Shown: positions 1-7,435 of the stretch, in pieces
How positions within the stretch are numbered: position 1 is the first letter of the stretch
How the letters are laid out: the number at the start of each line of letters is the position of its first letter
Assembly: GCA_904501735.1 (NCBI GenBank)
Contig: CAJGBY010000004.1
Coordinates: 1-64,000, forward strand
Origin: an uncultured Muribaculaceae bacterium
GTDB taxonomy: Bacteria > Bacteroidota > Bacteroidia > Bacteroidales > Muribaculaceae
Reading direction: 5' to 3'
Length of the DNA: 64,000 nucleotides
The notes under the pieces: model-generated
Databases searched by the model: none
Seen by the model: only the letters and a program-made list of their open reading frames with translations
Told to the model about the DNA's origin: nothing
Made by a program: the position numbers and the translations under genes

Positions 1-150
1 AATTTGTACACAACACCTAGTTTGAGTGAATTCGGTATCTCCTCGGCGCATATTAAGCATGTCAATAACGATATACTTTATGTTCACTATGTTTCGTTAG
101 ATAAAAATAGCGAAATGTATGTAACATATTGGTTGATAGAAGAGGATTAA
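1..150 (+). CDS. C-terminal end of an unidentified protein (partial)
   Basis: The frame that starts at base 1 is open from the window edge to a TAA at 148-150 and gives 49 residues ending in TYWLIEED. There is no start in view, so this is the tail of a gene that begins to the left. The tail is rich in Tyr, Val and Asp and alternates hydrophobic and polar residues, as in the last strands of a beta-rich domain. I do not recognise the family. Downstream there is no close same-strand gene, so it probably ends its transcription unit. Confidence 0.5.
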   Translation, partial: NLYTTPSLSEFGISSAHIKHVNNDILYVHYVSLDKNSEMYVTYWLIEED

Positions 151-284
151 TTTATTGAATATAGTTATATCACGATTGTAAGTTATTAGACTATAGAGAA
201 TAGTGTATTAATACATCGTCTTTAACGAAAAGGATATATTTTGTTTTGTGACCATAATGAAATAAACCTTTTTCGGCTAATCAA

Positions 285-449
285 ATGAAGGGAGATGCTT
301 TAGGAGACGATATGTTCGTTCCAAGTATTTATGAATTGGTACGAAAAAAAGATATTCCTTTGGGTACAAAGCGGAAGAGCAGAAATGCTTTTCCGCTTTT
401 ACTTTTTTGTGCTATTGTGGACTATAAAGCTGATATTTGTTTGTTTTGA
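285..449 (+). CDS. possible small ORF or gene remnant, 54 aa
   Basis: An ATG at 285 (a second at 312, five bases after AGGAGA) opens a frame to TGA at 447-449. The first 30 residues look protein-like (GDDMFVPSIYELVRKKDIPLGT), but the last third is read through the strong hairpin at 368-399, which behaves as an intrinsic terminator. A normal gene would not be terminated inside its own frame, so this may be a decayed fragment of a larger gene or chance. Not recognised. Confidence 0.22.
   Translation: MKGDALGDDMFVPSIYELVRKKDIPLGTKRKSRNAFPLLLFCAIVDYKADICLF
368..408 (+). terminator. intrinsic terminator
   Basis: The arms AAAGCGGAA (368-376) and TTCCGCTTT (391-399) pair, and the stem continues inward through AGCA/TGCT to a GAAA tetraloop. 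A T-rich stretch follows to 408. It lies upstream of the promoter of the lipoprotein gene at 503, so it closes transcription coming from the left. Confidence 0.75.
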
Positions 450-471
450 AGGGTGATTTTGTTTATTTTTG
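440..471 (+). promoter_or_regulatory. Bacteroidetes-type promoter for the 503 lipoprotein
   Basis: TTTG at 440-443, a 20-base spacer, then TATTTTTG at 464-471 match the TTTG-N19/21-TAnnTTTG consensus. Transcription would start near 476-478, which rules out any start codon upstream of 503. Confidence 0.6.
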
Positions 472-502
472 TACCAATATAAATATCAAGGTGTATAAAA
501 AT

Positions 503-1207
503 ATGAAGTCAATGATTATGATGGTTGGGGCCTTGATTGTGATTTGTGTTGCTTTCGTTGCCTGTAGCTCTTTAAAGAAGAAATCGGCTCCTCGTACTGA
601 ATTTACAGATGAGGAACATGAACAACATTTTGAATTAAAAATGGAAGGCATGGAGCGTGTCTTGGGGGAAAGTTATGAATTGGTAGGTCATGCTTTTATA
701 CCATTTGATGTGGGTGGAGCTGTAGATATGTATTATTTCCCAAATGGGATAGAGGGAACAGGCTTTGCTACAATGGAATTGATTTATCCAGACGGTTATG
801 GCCCTGTGAAAAATTCATTGGGAACTTATGAACTTATTGCGTTTACAAGACATAAGATTTCGAAGGAAAAAGATGGTGATTTTTCAAAGATTGAGCGCCG
901 TATGTGTAAAGTGTTTACTGAATTGGGCTTTTATACTAAAGAAGCTTGTGTGGAACCACGTGAAACTTGTGAAGTTCCACAAGATGAGGGTGAGCCAAAT
1001 ATATGTTTGATTTTTGATGAATATGTGCCAGAAGGTAAACAGTTTAAAATAGGGGATAAAAAGCATGGATTGCTTCTTGTGATAGAGTTGTTCCCAGAAG
1101 AAATGCATTATGCTATGAAAAATGGAGGTCAAAAGCTACTTGACCTGTTGAAGGAAAAAGGATATTATCCATATTCTGATATGAATAGAGAATCGGTGGT
1201 TGAGTGA
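503..1207 (+). CDS. putative lipoprotein with a SUFU-like domain
   Basis: The chosen start gives MKSMIMMVGA, a hydrophobic segment and a lipobox-like VACSS, so the 234-residue product is probably an outer-membrane or periplasmic lipoprotein; a longer frame from 437 would begin upstream of the predicted transcription start. The mature part has GHAFIPFDVGGAVDMYYFP, then a DGYGP turn and ELIAFTRH, and late in the protein GLLLVIELFPEEMHYA followed by KLLDLLKEKGYYPYSDMNRE. This order is reminiscent of the suppressor-of-fused (SUFU) superfamily, often seen as immunity-like proteins in bacteria. That link is by pattern only. It stands alone after a terminator and has its own promoter. Confidence 0.5.
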   Translation: MKSMIMMVGALIVICVAFVACSSLKKKSAPRTEFTDEEHEQHFELKMEGMERVLGESYELVGHAFIPFDVGGAVDMYYFPNGIEGTGFATMELIYPDGYGPVKNSLGTYELIAFTRHKISKEKDGDFSKIERRMCKVFTELGFYTKEACVEPRETCEVPQDEGEPNICLIFDEYVPEGKQFKIGDKKHGLLLVIELFPEEMHYAMKNGGQKLLDLLKEKGYYPYSDMNRESVVE

Positions 1208-1276
1208 GTTCTGATGGTATGGGTAGTTTTTAATACTTAAAGAATGTTAAATATCATGATTTGCATGAATTATTTA

Positions 1277-1306
1277 TTGAAAAACGATAAATAATTTGTA
1301 AGTTTG
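1277..1306 (+). promoter_or_regulatory. promoter of the DUF2975/HTH operon
   Basis: TTG at 1277-1279, 19 bases, then TAAGTTTG at 1299-1306. The transcript would carry a leader of about 80 bases (roughly 1313-1396) containing a GC-richer stretch than its flanks; I do not recognise a riboswitch in it. Confidence 0.6.
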
Positions 1307-1396
1307 CGTCGTGAAACTTGCGCAGGAGGCTTCGAGTACCGGTTTAGAGGCTGAAAGGAGTGAGTGGAAAAATGTATAACTTAAACGAAAATTGAA

Positions 1397-1864
1397 ATGA
1401 AAACATCAAAGTATTACAAACAAATGAAAGCTATCATGATTGCTACTGTTGTGGCATCATTGTTTTGGCTGTATTGGACAGTGGGTAGAACAATCAATAC
1501 TATTTATAGTGTGCCGTTGCGCGAAGGGTATGAATCATTGCAATTGGGTGTGGCGGCAGGTTATAGTGTGTTTGCCTTGGCATTGATTGCAGTTCAGATT
1601 ATTTTCTTGGCGAAGCAAATGAAGAGCATAAATAATGGTGTGCTGTTTGACCGTTCGAGCGCAAAGTTCCTAATGATATGGGGTTTGCTGTGGATAGGAT
1701 ATGATTTTTGTGCGGCAAATGTGGGACAAATGGTAATAAATGGTAACTTCAGTGAGATAGTGATTCATGGCACTCTTGTAGGAATACCAATGATTTCGTT
1801 TGCATTTGCGACATTATATAGATTGGCTGCCGATGTGGCCGAAGAAAACAACTTAACAATATAG
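1397..1864 (+). CDS. DUF2975 family membrane protein
   Basis: The 155-residue protein has four hydrophobic segments (about residues 12-30, 48-70, 88-106 and 122-142), the layout of DUF2975 inner-membrane proteins. The second loop holds KQMKSINNGVLFDRSSAKFL, like the family's conserved 'xxxGxxFxxxNxxxL' loop, and the chain ends LYRLAADVAEENNLTI. It is followed after six bases by a short HTH protein; DUF2975 with a YozG-like Cro/C1 regulator is a common two-gene unit in many bacteria. The biochemical role of the family is unknown. Family assignment is by topology, loop and neighbour. Confidence 0.7.
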   Translation: MKTSKYYKQMKAIMIATVVASLFWLYWTVGRTINTIYSVPLREGYESLQLGVAAGYSVFALALIAVQIIFLAKQMKSINNGVLFDRSSAKFLMIWGLLWIGYDFCAANVGQMVINGNFSEIVIHGTLVGIPMISFAFATLYRLAADVAEENNLTI

Positions 1865-1870
1865 AGGCGT

Positions 1871-2077
1871 ATGGCTATAATAGTGAATCTTGATGTGATG
1901 ATGGCAAAGCGAAAGATGTCGCTTAATGAATTGTCGGAGAAGGTCGGGTTGACACTGGCTAACTTGTCGGTGCTAAAAACTGGAAAGGCTAAAGCTGTGC
2001 GATTCTCTACGCTCGATGCTATATGTAAGGCGCTTGATTGTCAGCCTGGCGATATTCTTGAATATCGTGAAGATTGA
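1871..2077 (+). CDS. small Cro/C1-type (YozG-like) transcriptional regulator
   Basis: The 68-residue protein is one helix-turn-helix domain. MAIIVNLDVMMAKRKMSLNE is followed by ELSEKVGLTLANLSVLKTGK as the HTH core, then FSTLDAICKALDCQPGDILEY, which is the signature end of the HTH_26/YozG group. It starts six bases after the DUF2975 gene and is surely cotranscribed. Such regulators probably control their own operon; no operator was identified here. Confidence 0.85.
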   Translation: MAIIVNLDVMMAKRKMSLNELSEKVGLTLANLSVLKTGKAKAVRFSTLDAICKALDCQPGDILEYRED

Positions 2078-2115
2078 GCCAAAGAGAGTAAACAAATGAC
2101 TGTGAAATAATAGAA

Positions 2116-2152
2116 GTGGTGGTGAGCTGGGTGCTTACCACCACATTAGTTT
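2116..2152. terminator. hairpin between convergent genes
   Basis: GTGGTGGTGAGC (2116-2127) pairs with GCTTACCACCAC (2133-2144), 12 pairs with one G-T. A weak T-rich tail follows on the plus strand (ATTAGTTT). It lies between the plus HTH gene and the minus WG gene and could stop either. Confidence 0.5.
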
Positions 2153-2213
2153 ATATATAGGTGTGTGTTTCTTGTGTTGTGTGTGTCGATACTATTTTTT
2201 GTCCTAAGGCACT

Positions 2214-3176
2214 TTATTGAATTAGTTGTCCCTTGTTGTTGAGGATTACGATAGATGTGTAGTCGGGGAGTGTGGCTCGGAACATGTTGCTGTTGATGGC
2301 TTCGATGTTGGCGTATAGAGGTTCGGTGAGTCGTTGGCAGTTGTTGTCCATTAGTCCACATCGTCCACCCACATGATATGCGAATCGGTCGGTAGGGATT
2401 TCGCGGTTGATGTAGGACACATCGCCGTCCTTGTTGGTGCATCGTTCTTCTTTGGTGTAGGTGAGTTCGTTGAGGTCGTCGAGTATGAAGGCATTGAGCA
2501 CCATGCCGTTGTAATCGACTTGCATTCTTAGTCCAGACTTTCTCACGATGGCATATTCCTTGAATGTTTCGATGTCGTCGTATTCGGGCTTGATGATCCA
2601 CTTACCTTTGCGATTGATTACGCCACACATTCCCAAAGTGTCGGCAACGATGCAATGTCCGTCTTCGAAGATGAACTCGCTGAGAGGATTGCCGTGGTAG
2701 GGGAATTGGAAACCGATAGCCACTTTGCCTTTGCGGTCGATAAATCCAATCTTGCCGTCCTTTTGCACAGCAGCAAGTCCTTCGGAGAAGATCCAAGCTC
2801 GGCGATATTGTGCAGGGACTACGATTTTGCCGGTGTAGGAGTTGTAGTAACCACGCTTGCCATTAGAGCAGAACACGCCAAGTGAGTCGTTGGGGCTTGT
2901 TTGAGTCCAATCGAATTGGATCTTCTGAGTGGTAACTTCGCCAGTAACGGTGTTTTTGATGGTGTAGGTGTTGTCGTCGTTTTTGATGGCTTCGAGGTCG
3001 TCGTTGAGGAGTAGTCCGCTCTCGGCAACTCGTTTGGTGTAGGTGGATGAGTCGTCGTCGAAGTAGTCGACCACATGAGCCAATGCATAATAGGCAAAAA
3101 GTGCTAAACCAGTGCAACATACGGCACGCTTAATGAATGTTTTTGATGGGCGTTTAAAGATACTTTTGAGTTTCAT
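2214..3176 (-). CDS. WG-repeat protein with N-terminal membrane anchor
   Basis: Starting at MKLKSIFKRP, the 320-residue product has one hydrophobic segment (about residues 17-35, CCTGLALFAYYALAHVV) and then an extracytoplasmic part made of WG (KWG-like) repeats: KRGYYNSYTGKIVVPAQY, then KIGFIDRKGKVAIGFQFPY, then MCGVINRKGKWIIKPEYDDI, and a degenerate last one, RCGLMDNNCQRLTEPLYANI. Such repeats form a propeller-like or solenoid sensor/binding surface; no catalytic residues are seen. It is transcribed divergently from the LytTR operon and shares a 225-base intergenic region with LytTR-like half-sites, so it may be a target or partner of that regulator (inference). Confidence 0.8.
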   Translation of the reverse strand: MKLKSIFKRPSKTFIKRAVCCTGLALFAYYALAHVVDYFDDDSSTYTKRVAESGLLLNDDLEAIKNDDNTYTIKNTVTGEVTTQKIQFDWTQTSPNDSLGVFCSNGKRGYYNSYTGKIVVPAQYRRAWIFSEGLAAVQKDGKIGFIDRKGKVAIGFQFPYHGNPLSEFIFEDGHCIVADTLGMCGVINRKGKWIIKPEYDDIETFKEYAIVRKSGLRMQVDYNGMVLNAFILDDLNELTYTKEERCTNKDGDVSYINREIPTDRFAYHVGGRCGLMDNNCQRLTEPLYANIEAINSNMFRATLPDYTSIVILNNKGQLIQ

Positions 3177-3254
3177 AATGATGATGTTTTTAGTGATTTT
3201 CCTGATGCAAATTTCAGTCAAAAAAATGGAAAAAAGAAGTAAAAAAACGATGGT

Positions 3255-3333
3255 TGTATGAACTGATATGTGGGGTGTATGAATGGAGTGATGGGTGTAA
3301 ATTCATACATTATTTTGTGATTTCGTACATAAT
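3255..3333. promoter_or_regulatory. four LytTR-like operator half-sites in two ~21-bp-spaced pairs
   Basis: On the minus strand TTCATACA occurs at 3255-3262 and 3276-3283, 21 bases apart. On the plus strand TTCATACAT (3302-3310) and TTCGTACAT (3322-3330) are 20 bases apart. LytTR domains bind pairs of imperfect direct repeats about two helical turns apart, so this looks like two LytTR-dimer sites facing away from each other, between the WG-repeat gene and the LytTR operon. The second pair ends 16 bases before the -33 element at 3349, a position suited to activation. Sites are seen; binding is inferred. Confidence 0.5.
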
Positions 3334-3348
3334 GCGATGTGGGAGTGG

Positions 3349-3378
3349 TTGTGGTTAGTCAATTTATTCTTATCTTTA
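3349..3378 (+). promoter_or_regulatory. promoter of the LytTR operon
   Basis: TTG at 3349-3351, exactly 19 bases, then TATCTTTA at 3371-3378. Transcription would begin near 3384, downstream of the possible start at 3339. This is why the gene is called from the GTG at 3402. Confidence 0.55.
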
Positions 3379-3401
3379 CACCGAGAAACGAGAAATCAAC
3401 T

Positions 3402-3761
3402 GTGAAACGACAGCATATCATAATATCGAAAGGTACTGAACTGGTGCGTGTGCCACTCGACTGCTTAATGTATGTCGAGGCCGATGGTAATTATTCAAAG
3501 ATAGTTACCAAGGACGGTCGTGAGCGATTGGTGCTGTTGCAGTTAGGGCAGGTGGAAGACCTAATCGCCGAACAAATAGACGAGTTTGAGGGCGAAATTC
3601 TTCGTTTGGGACGAAAGCATATTATCAATTTGAATTATATACATGTGATTGACATTGCCAAACAGGTGCTTGTGATATCGGATTGCGAAGGCAGTTATCA
3701 CAAACTTGAAGCATCGAAAGATGCGTTGGTGAAACTGAAAAGCTATGTTGAAACTTGGTAA
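3402..3761 (+). CDS. stand-alone LytTR DNA-binding regulator
   Basis: From the GTG at 3402 the 119-residue protein is a single LytTR domain: KRQHIIISKGTELVRVPLDC, then MYVEADGNYSKIVTKDGRER and, at the end, LRLGRKHIINLNYIHVIDI, which match the strand-and-loop order of LytR/AlgR-type DNA-binding domains. There is no receiver domain, so it is not a classical response regulator and must be controlled in another way. A longer frame from 3339 exists, but it would start upstream of the promoter and adds a non-homologous end. The gene is three bases before the next one, with which it forms an operon; likely it binds the half-sites at 3255-3330. Confidence 0.85.
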   Translation: MKRQHIIISKGTELVRVPLDCLMYVEADGNYSKIVTKDGRERLVLLQLGQVEDLIAEQIDEFEGEILRLGRKHIINLNYIHVIDIAKQVLVISDCEGSYHKLEASKDALVKLKSYVETW

Positions 3762-3764
3762 ATT

Positions 3765-4742
3765 ATGAAGTACGATAATATTAAAGACGACGAAATAAGA
3801 ATTATAAAGAAAAAAGAGGCTAACGAACCGTTGGTAAGGTATTCGTGTGCATCGACATTGCCTAAATCAGAATCGGATGACCGATTCGAAAGCCAATTGC
3901 GCCGAATGGAACGCCGTCGTTCTCGCACATGGGGACGAGCGCTAGCATTGCTGTTGTGTGGCGGTGTGTTGGCTTTGATAGGTTGGTTGTGGTATAAGTC
4001 GGGCGCTGATGACGGCAATGTGATAAGTGCGTTTGAGCCAGAATTGGTGGAATACTCACAAGATGATGCAAGTGGAATGGCTGTTGAGGATAAGACTCCA
4101 CTCAGTGTGTGTGGCGACTCGATAAAGACACCTTACGTGGAGGTGATCGAAAAAGAAGTGAACGACATTCCATTGACAATATATATACCTCACAATGCTA
4201 CGCCAAGGTTGAAAATGGGATTGCCATCGCCAAGTGATGAAGGGCTTGTGTTCACGACTCAAGCAGCCGATGTGCGTGCCGATAATGGAAAGATAGTGGG
4301 TGCTTTTGTGATAGACGGCGAGCCATTGTCGTGGGGATTGTCGAAAAAAGGATATTGCGCAATTATAGACGGCAAGGTGACAGTGGGAATGGCCGATAAT
4401 TCGCCATTGTTTGAGCAAGCAACCGAAAAGGGTGGATATTTCTTCCGTCAGTATGCGTTGGTGAGCGACGGCAAGTTGGTCGAAAACAATCTGCGAAACA
4501 AATCGTTGCGAAAAGCTATGTGTGTGAGAGGTAAAGAGGTGTTTGTGGCAATGACAACCACTCGCGAATCGATGCACGATTTCTCTCAAGCATTGGTTGA
4601 CCTTGGTGTTGACAATGCAATATATATAGTGGGAAGTTACTCTTATAGCTTGTATCGCGATAGAGAAGGAGTGCTGCACAAAATAAGTGGCCAATTATCG
4701 CGAATGAGACAAATTAATGTGAATTTTATAGAATGGAGATAA
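3765..4742 (+). CDS. membrane-anchored phosphodiester glycosidase-like protein (probably inactive)
   Basis: The 325-residue protein has a charged cytoplasmic stretch (RRMERRRSR), one membrane segment (about residues 58-77, ALALLLCGGVLALIGWLWY) and a domain that resembles DUF2233/NAGPA-type phosphodiester glycosidases: ADVRADNGKIVGAFVIDGEP, PLSWGLSKKGYCAIIDGKV, then KSLRKAMCVRGKEVFVAMTT and SMHDFSQALVDLGVDNAIYI. In active members the last block ends in a D-G-G-G-S-type loop; here it reads IVGSYSYSLY, so the aspartate and a glycine are missing. I infer loss of hydrolysis or a changed role. It lies between the LytTR regulator and a PH-domain gene. Two full-length relatives with an intact-looking motif lie at 17338 and 20047. 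Confidence 0.6.
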   Translation: MKYDNIKDDEIRIIKKKEANEPLVRYSCASTLPKSESDDRFESQLRRMERRRSRTWGRALALLLCGGVLALIGWLWYKSGADDGNVISAFEPELVEYSQDDASGMAVEDKTPLSVCGDSIKTPYVEVIEKEVNDIPLTIYIPHNATPRLKMGLPSPSDEGLVFTTQAADVRADNGKIVGAFVIDGEPLSWGLSKKGYCAIIDGKVTVGMADNSPLFEQATEKGGYFFRQYALVSDGKLVENNLRNKSLRKAMCVRGKEVFVAMTTTRESMHDFSQALVDLGVDNAIYIVGSYSYSLYRDREGVLHKISGQLSRMRQINVNFIEWR

Positions 4743-4755
4743 AAAAAGATATACT

Positions 4756-5136
4756 ATGGGACTTTTTAATGCAATATTAGGAAATGCTTCGAGCATAGAT
4801 ATCGAAGATGTGGTCGAGCAACTGGAAGGAATACTATTTCCTGGAGAAAAAGTGGAGTCGGCATTCCGTGTGATTCGTGATAAGTGGGTGTTTACCGACA
4901 AACGCTTAATAATGATCGAAGTGCAAGGAGTAACTGGTAAAAAGAAAGATTATCATTCTATACCATATAAATCGATAGTGCGTTTCTCGATAGAAACTAA
5001 TGGCACATTTGATCTTGACTGCGATATGAAAATATGGGTGCGCTCAATGCGTGAGCCATTCGAAAGGAAATTTGGCAAATCGGAAGATGTGCGTTCAATA
5101 CAGCAAGCGCTTGCTTACCATGTATTATGTGATTAA
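4756..5136 (+). CDS. bacterial PH-domain protein
   Basis: The 126-residue cytoplasmic protein fits the bacterial pleckstrin-homology-like group (bPH, DUF1696-like): a helical start with EDVVEQLEGILFPGEKVESA, then FRVIRDKWVFTDKRLIMIEV, GKKKDYHSIPYKSIVRFSIE and a closing helix SEDVRSIQQALAYHVL. The phrase FTDKRLIMIE is typical of this family. Its partners are unknown; in other bacteria the family is linked to membrane stress. It is 13 bases after the gene above and ends at a strong terminator, so it closes the LytTR operon. Confidence 0.85.
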   Translation: MGLFNAILGNASSIDIEDVVEQLEGILFPGEKVESAFRVIRDKWVFTDKRLIMIEVQGVTGKKKDYHSIPYKSIVRFSIETNGTFDLDCDMKIWVRSMREPFERKFGKSEDVRSIQQALAYHVLCD

Positions 5137-5144
5137 ACAAAATA

Positions 5145-5178
5145 AAAGCACGACCAATGTGAGTCGTGCTTTCTTATT
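5145..5178. terminator. bidirectional intrinsic terminator
   Basis: AAAGCACGAC (5145-5154) pairs perfectly with GTCGTGCTTT (5163-5172) around CAATGTGA, with T-rich tracts on both strands. It separates the plus PH gene from the minus YkvA gene, whose stop codon it touches. Confidence 0.85.
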
Positions 5179-5524
5179 ATTTTAATAGTTGATTGGTGCG
5201 TTCTTCGGCTTTCTGGTCGATTTCGGGTGTTACTTTTGAATAAACCGAGTGCAGCGCCCATGCAATGGCTGCGATGTCGTCGCCATAGCCCATGAATGGA
5301 ACAAAATCGGAAACCAAATCGAGTGGAACGATGAAATAGCCAAGTGCAGCGCATATCTTAGCCTTTTCCTTGAATGGTACATTCTTGGATTTCATCACAT
5401 AATAAAGAGTTAGGGCTTTCTTGATAACTGAACGGCCAGCCGACTTAGCTACCTTGGTGATTTTGGTGCTAAAACGGCTATCGGAATACTCTTTCTGATA
5501 GATTTCAATGTCTTTGTCGTTCAT
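5177..5524 (-). CDS. YkvA family (DUF1232) protein
   Basis: The 115-residue protein carries the DUF1232 core ALGYFIVPLDLVSDFVPFMG followed by YGDDIAAIAWALHSVYSKV, at about residues 60-100. The motif YxxxPxDLxxDxxPxxGxxDD is the family hallmark and forms a hydrophobic, probably membrane-associated helix pair. The rest is charged and helical. Function is unknown; in B. subtilis ykvA is uncharacterised. It is monocistronic, between two terminators. Confidence 0.85.
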   Translation of the reverse strand: MNDKDIEIYQKEYSDSRFSTKITKVAKSAGRSVIKKALTLYYVMKSKNVPFKEKAKICAALGYFIVPLDLVSDFVPFMGYGDDIAAIAWALHSVYSKVTPEIDQKAEERTNQLLK

Positions 5525-5539
5525 CGATATTAAAATTAA

Positions 5540-5575
5540 AATAGGTTGTCTTTCTGTGATTAGACAACCTATTTC
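5540..5575 (-). terminator. intrinsic terminator of the amylase gene
   Basis: AAATAGGTTGTCT (5540-5552) pairs with AGACAACCTATTT (5563-5575), 13 perfect pairs. On the minus strand it is followed by TTAATTTTAA, the right place for the end of the GH13 gene at 5602. Confidence 0.8.
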
Positions 5576-5601
5576 GTTAAAAGTTTAATTGGGGTAGAAT
5601 A

Positions 5602-7032
5602 TTACTTGTTGATATATACGCGATATTCACCTGCATTAAGAGTCGTAGGAAGAGCTTCAGCTTCGCCAGTGAAGTAGTTGATTTTGCCTTCTACGGCTGG
5701 AGCTTCGCTTGTGAACTCAACTGCTTGAGCATCTTTGCCAAGGTTTACAAGAACCAACACATCAGAACCTTCAACACTACGGCTGAATACATACAAATCG
5801 TTGCTTGCAGTAGCGTAGCGCACCATTTCGCCACCTTCAACACCAGCCTTTAGAGCTGCTTGGTTGTGCTTAAGAGCGTTTAGCTTTTGGTAGAATACGA
5901 AATATTCGTTGCGAGGTTCCCAAGTAGGGCATTCGTCTTTCTTGAAGAATTCCAAAGCACGGTTAAGACCAGTTTCTTGACCTGTGTAGATGAGAGGTAT
6001 ACCAGGAAGAGTATAAGACAACACAGCGAAAGCATCGCTCAAGTTGCCAAGGCGTTCAAATTCGGTACCTTCCCAAGAATTCAAGTCGTGGTTGGTGATC
6101 ATATTCATAAGGTAAGTGTCCTTAGGATAAGTTTTGTCGAGTACTTCGAGAAGAGAGTCGATAGCCACAGCGTGCTTGATAGGGAAAGTGCGCATAGGTT
6201 CGCCTTCCTTCTTGAATGTGTATTGACCTGCAGTAGAAGCGATTTCGCTGAAAAGGTCCTTCATAGGCCATCCGTAACCCATGTTGAACGCATATTTGTT
6301 TAGCTCAGGCTTACTTGCTTCGGCAAGCATGAATAGGTCAGGTTTAACAGCATCAAGTTGAGGACGAGTTTCGTTCCAGAAATCGGTAGGTACTTCGCCT
6401 GCCACATCGCAACGGAAACCGTCGATGTTGATGTCGGTTAGCCAGAACTTAAGCGCATCGACCATAGCAGCGCGCATTTCGCGGTTGTCGTAGTTTAGTT
6501 CGAATACATCGCTCCAGTCGAAAGGACCATACATCTTGCCTTCTTCGTTGAGAGAGTACCATTCAGGATGTTCTGTTACCCAAGCATTGTCGCAACCAGT
6601 GTGGTTAGGCACCCAGTCAAGAACAACCTTCATACCAAGTTCGTGAGCTTGGTCAACCACAGCCTTGAAATCTTCGATAGTACCAAATTCAGGGTTGAAA
6701 GCCTTGTAGTCCTTAACAGCATAGTAGCTACCAAGTTCGCCCTTGCGATTTACTTCAGAAATAGGGTGGATAGGCATGAACCAAAGAATGTCAACACCAA
6801 GTTCTTTCAAGCGAGGAAGGTGAGTAGCGAATTCCTTAGCCGAAGCCGATGGAGTGTATTGGCGAAGATTTACTTCGTAGATTACCGCGTTGCGAGTCCA
6901 TTCAGGTTGAATGATAGCGGTGTAGGTAGAGTCGCGGTCGGTAGCGCCCTCGTTAGCTTTTTGTGCATTACAGCTTGCTCCAAACATGGCTGTAGCAGCA
7001 ACAATCAGTGAATAAAATAGATTTTTTCTCAT
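5602..7032 (-). CDS. lipoprotein alpha-amylase (GH13)
   Basis: The start at 7032 gives MRKNLFYSLIVAATAMFGASCN, a lipoprotein signal with Cys21; the promoter at 7065-7096 excludes the longer frame. The 476-residue product has the GH13 barrel with VLDWVPNHT (region I, about 138-145), DGFRCDVA (nucleophile Asp209), LAEAS (acid/base Glu238) and NHDLNSW (Asp316), plus a C-terminal beta domain ending VYINK. All three catalytic residues are present. It should cut alpha-1,4-glucans at the cell surface or in the periplasm. It is divergent from the SusC gene, with its own promoter, so membership in that locus is uncertain. Confidence 0.9.
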   Translation of the reverse strand: MRKNLFYSLIVAATAMFGASCNAQKANEGATDRDSTYTAIIQPEWTRNAVIYEVNLRQYTPSASAKEFATHLPRLKELGVDILWFMPIHPISEVNRKGELGSYYAVKDYKAFNPEFGTIEDFKAVVDQAHELGMKVVLDWVPNHTGCDNAWVTEHPEWYSLNEEGKMYGPFDWSDVFELNYDNREMRAAMVDALKFWLTDINIDGFRCDVAGEVPTDFWNETRPQLDAVKPDLFMLAEASKPELNKYAFNMGYGWPMKDLFSEIASTAGQYTFKKEGEPMRTFPIKHAVAIDSLLEVLDKTYPKDTYLMNMITNHDLNSWEGTEFERLGNLSDAFAVLSYTLPGIPLIYTGQETGLNRALEFFKKDECPTWEPRNEYFVFYQKLNALKHNQAALKAGVEGGEMVRYATASNDLYVFSRSVEGSDVLVLVNLGKDAQAVEFTSEAPAVEGKINYFTGEAEALPTTLNAGEYRVYINK

Positions 7033-7064
7033 TGGTAATATTATTAGTATTAATGAATGTGGTG

Positions 7065-7096
7065 CAAAGATAAATATTTGTTGGCGATAATTCAAA
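7065..7096 (-). promoter_or_regulatory. promoter of the GH13 lipoprotein gene
   Basis: Read on the minus strand: TTTG (7096-7093), 20 bases, then TATCTTTG (7072-7065). The leader to the ATG at 7032 is about 25 bases. Confidence 0.65.
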
Positions 7097-7435
7097 TGTG
7101 GGGTGTAGGGTGTAAATGGAGAAATATGGAGTTAAAAGATGTGAAATAAATTTAAGTTAAGTGAATTCAGGTTAACTATTTTAGCAAAAAAAGGAAAAAA
7201 GCCGAAGCCTTAATTCATTAAACATAAGTGCTATATGGAAATGAATGTTAAACGCCCCTATAAGCAATAGCTTAAAAATGCCGTTTTATAAGGTGTAGAC
7301 GGCTGTTTTTTAAATAAAAAGAGGTAAAAGTTTGGAAATATTGTCGTATATTTGCACTCGTGTAAAAGTATGCTAACGCCAAATGTAGAGACAATTGGAT
7401 CTAAAAACTATAGTATTAATAAACAATTTTTAATT
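7097..7435. other. intergenic region upstream of susC
   Basis: This gap holds the susC promoter candidate (TATATTTG at 7347-7354; no good -33 at the right spacing, the nearest TTTG at 7331 is too close), an 80-base leader, and a small hairpin GCCGT/ACGGC (7280-7303) followed by T6. The hairpin could end a short upstream transcript but is only five pairs. Nothing else is recognised, and no regulator gene is here. Confidence 0.4.

Noticed and set aside
2146..2601. Long frame on the minus strand overlapping the WG-repeat gene
   Set aside because: It is out of frame with the WG-repeat gene, its translation is rich in His, Arg and Gln with no domain, and the WG repeats explain this DNA.
3339..3401. 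Earlier start for the LytTR regulator
   Set aside because: It overlaps the -33 element, and the extra residues have no match to the domain; the promoter at 3349-3378 places the transcript start after it.
4056..4694. 212-residue antisense frame over the phosphodiester glycosidase-like gene
   Set aside because: The translation is rich in Cys, His and Ile with no recognisable motif, and the plus-strand frame has clear domain features.
7280..7303. Considered as a terminator or riboswitch upstream of susC
   Set aside because: The stem has only five pairs and a large loop; nothing upstream on this strand needs termination, and no riboswitch core is recognised.
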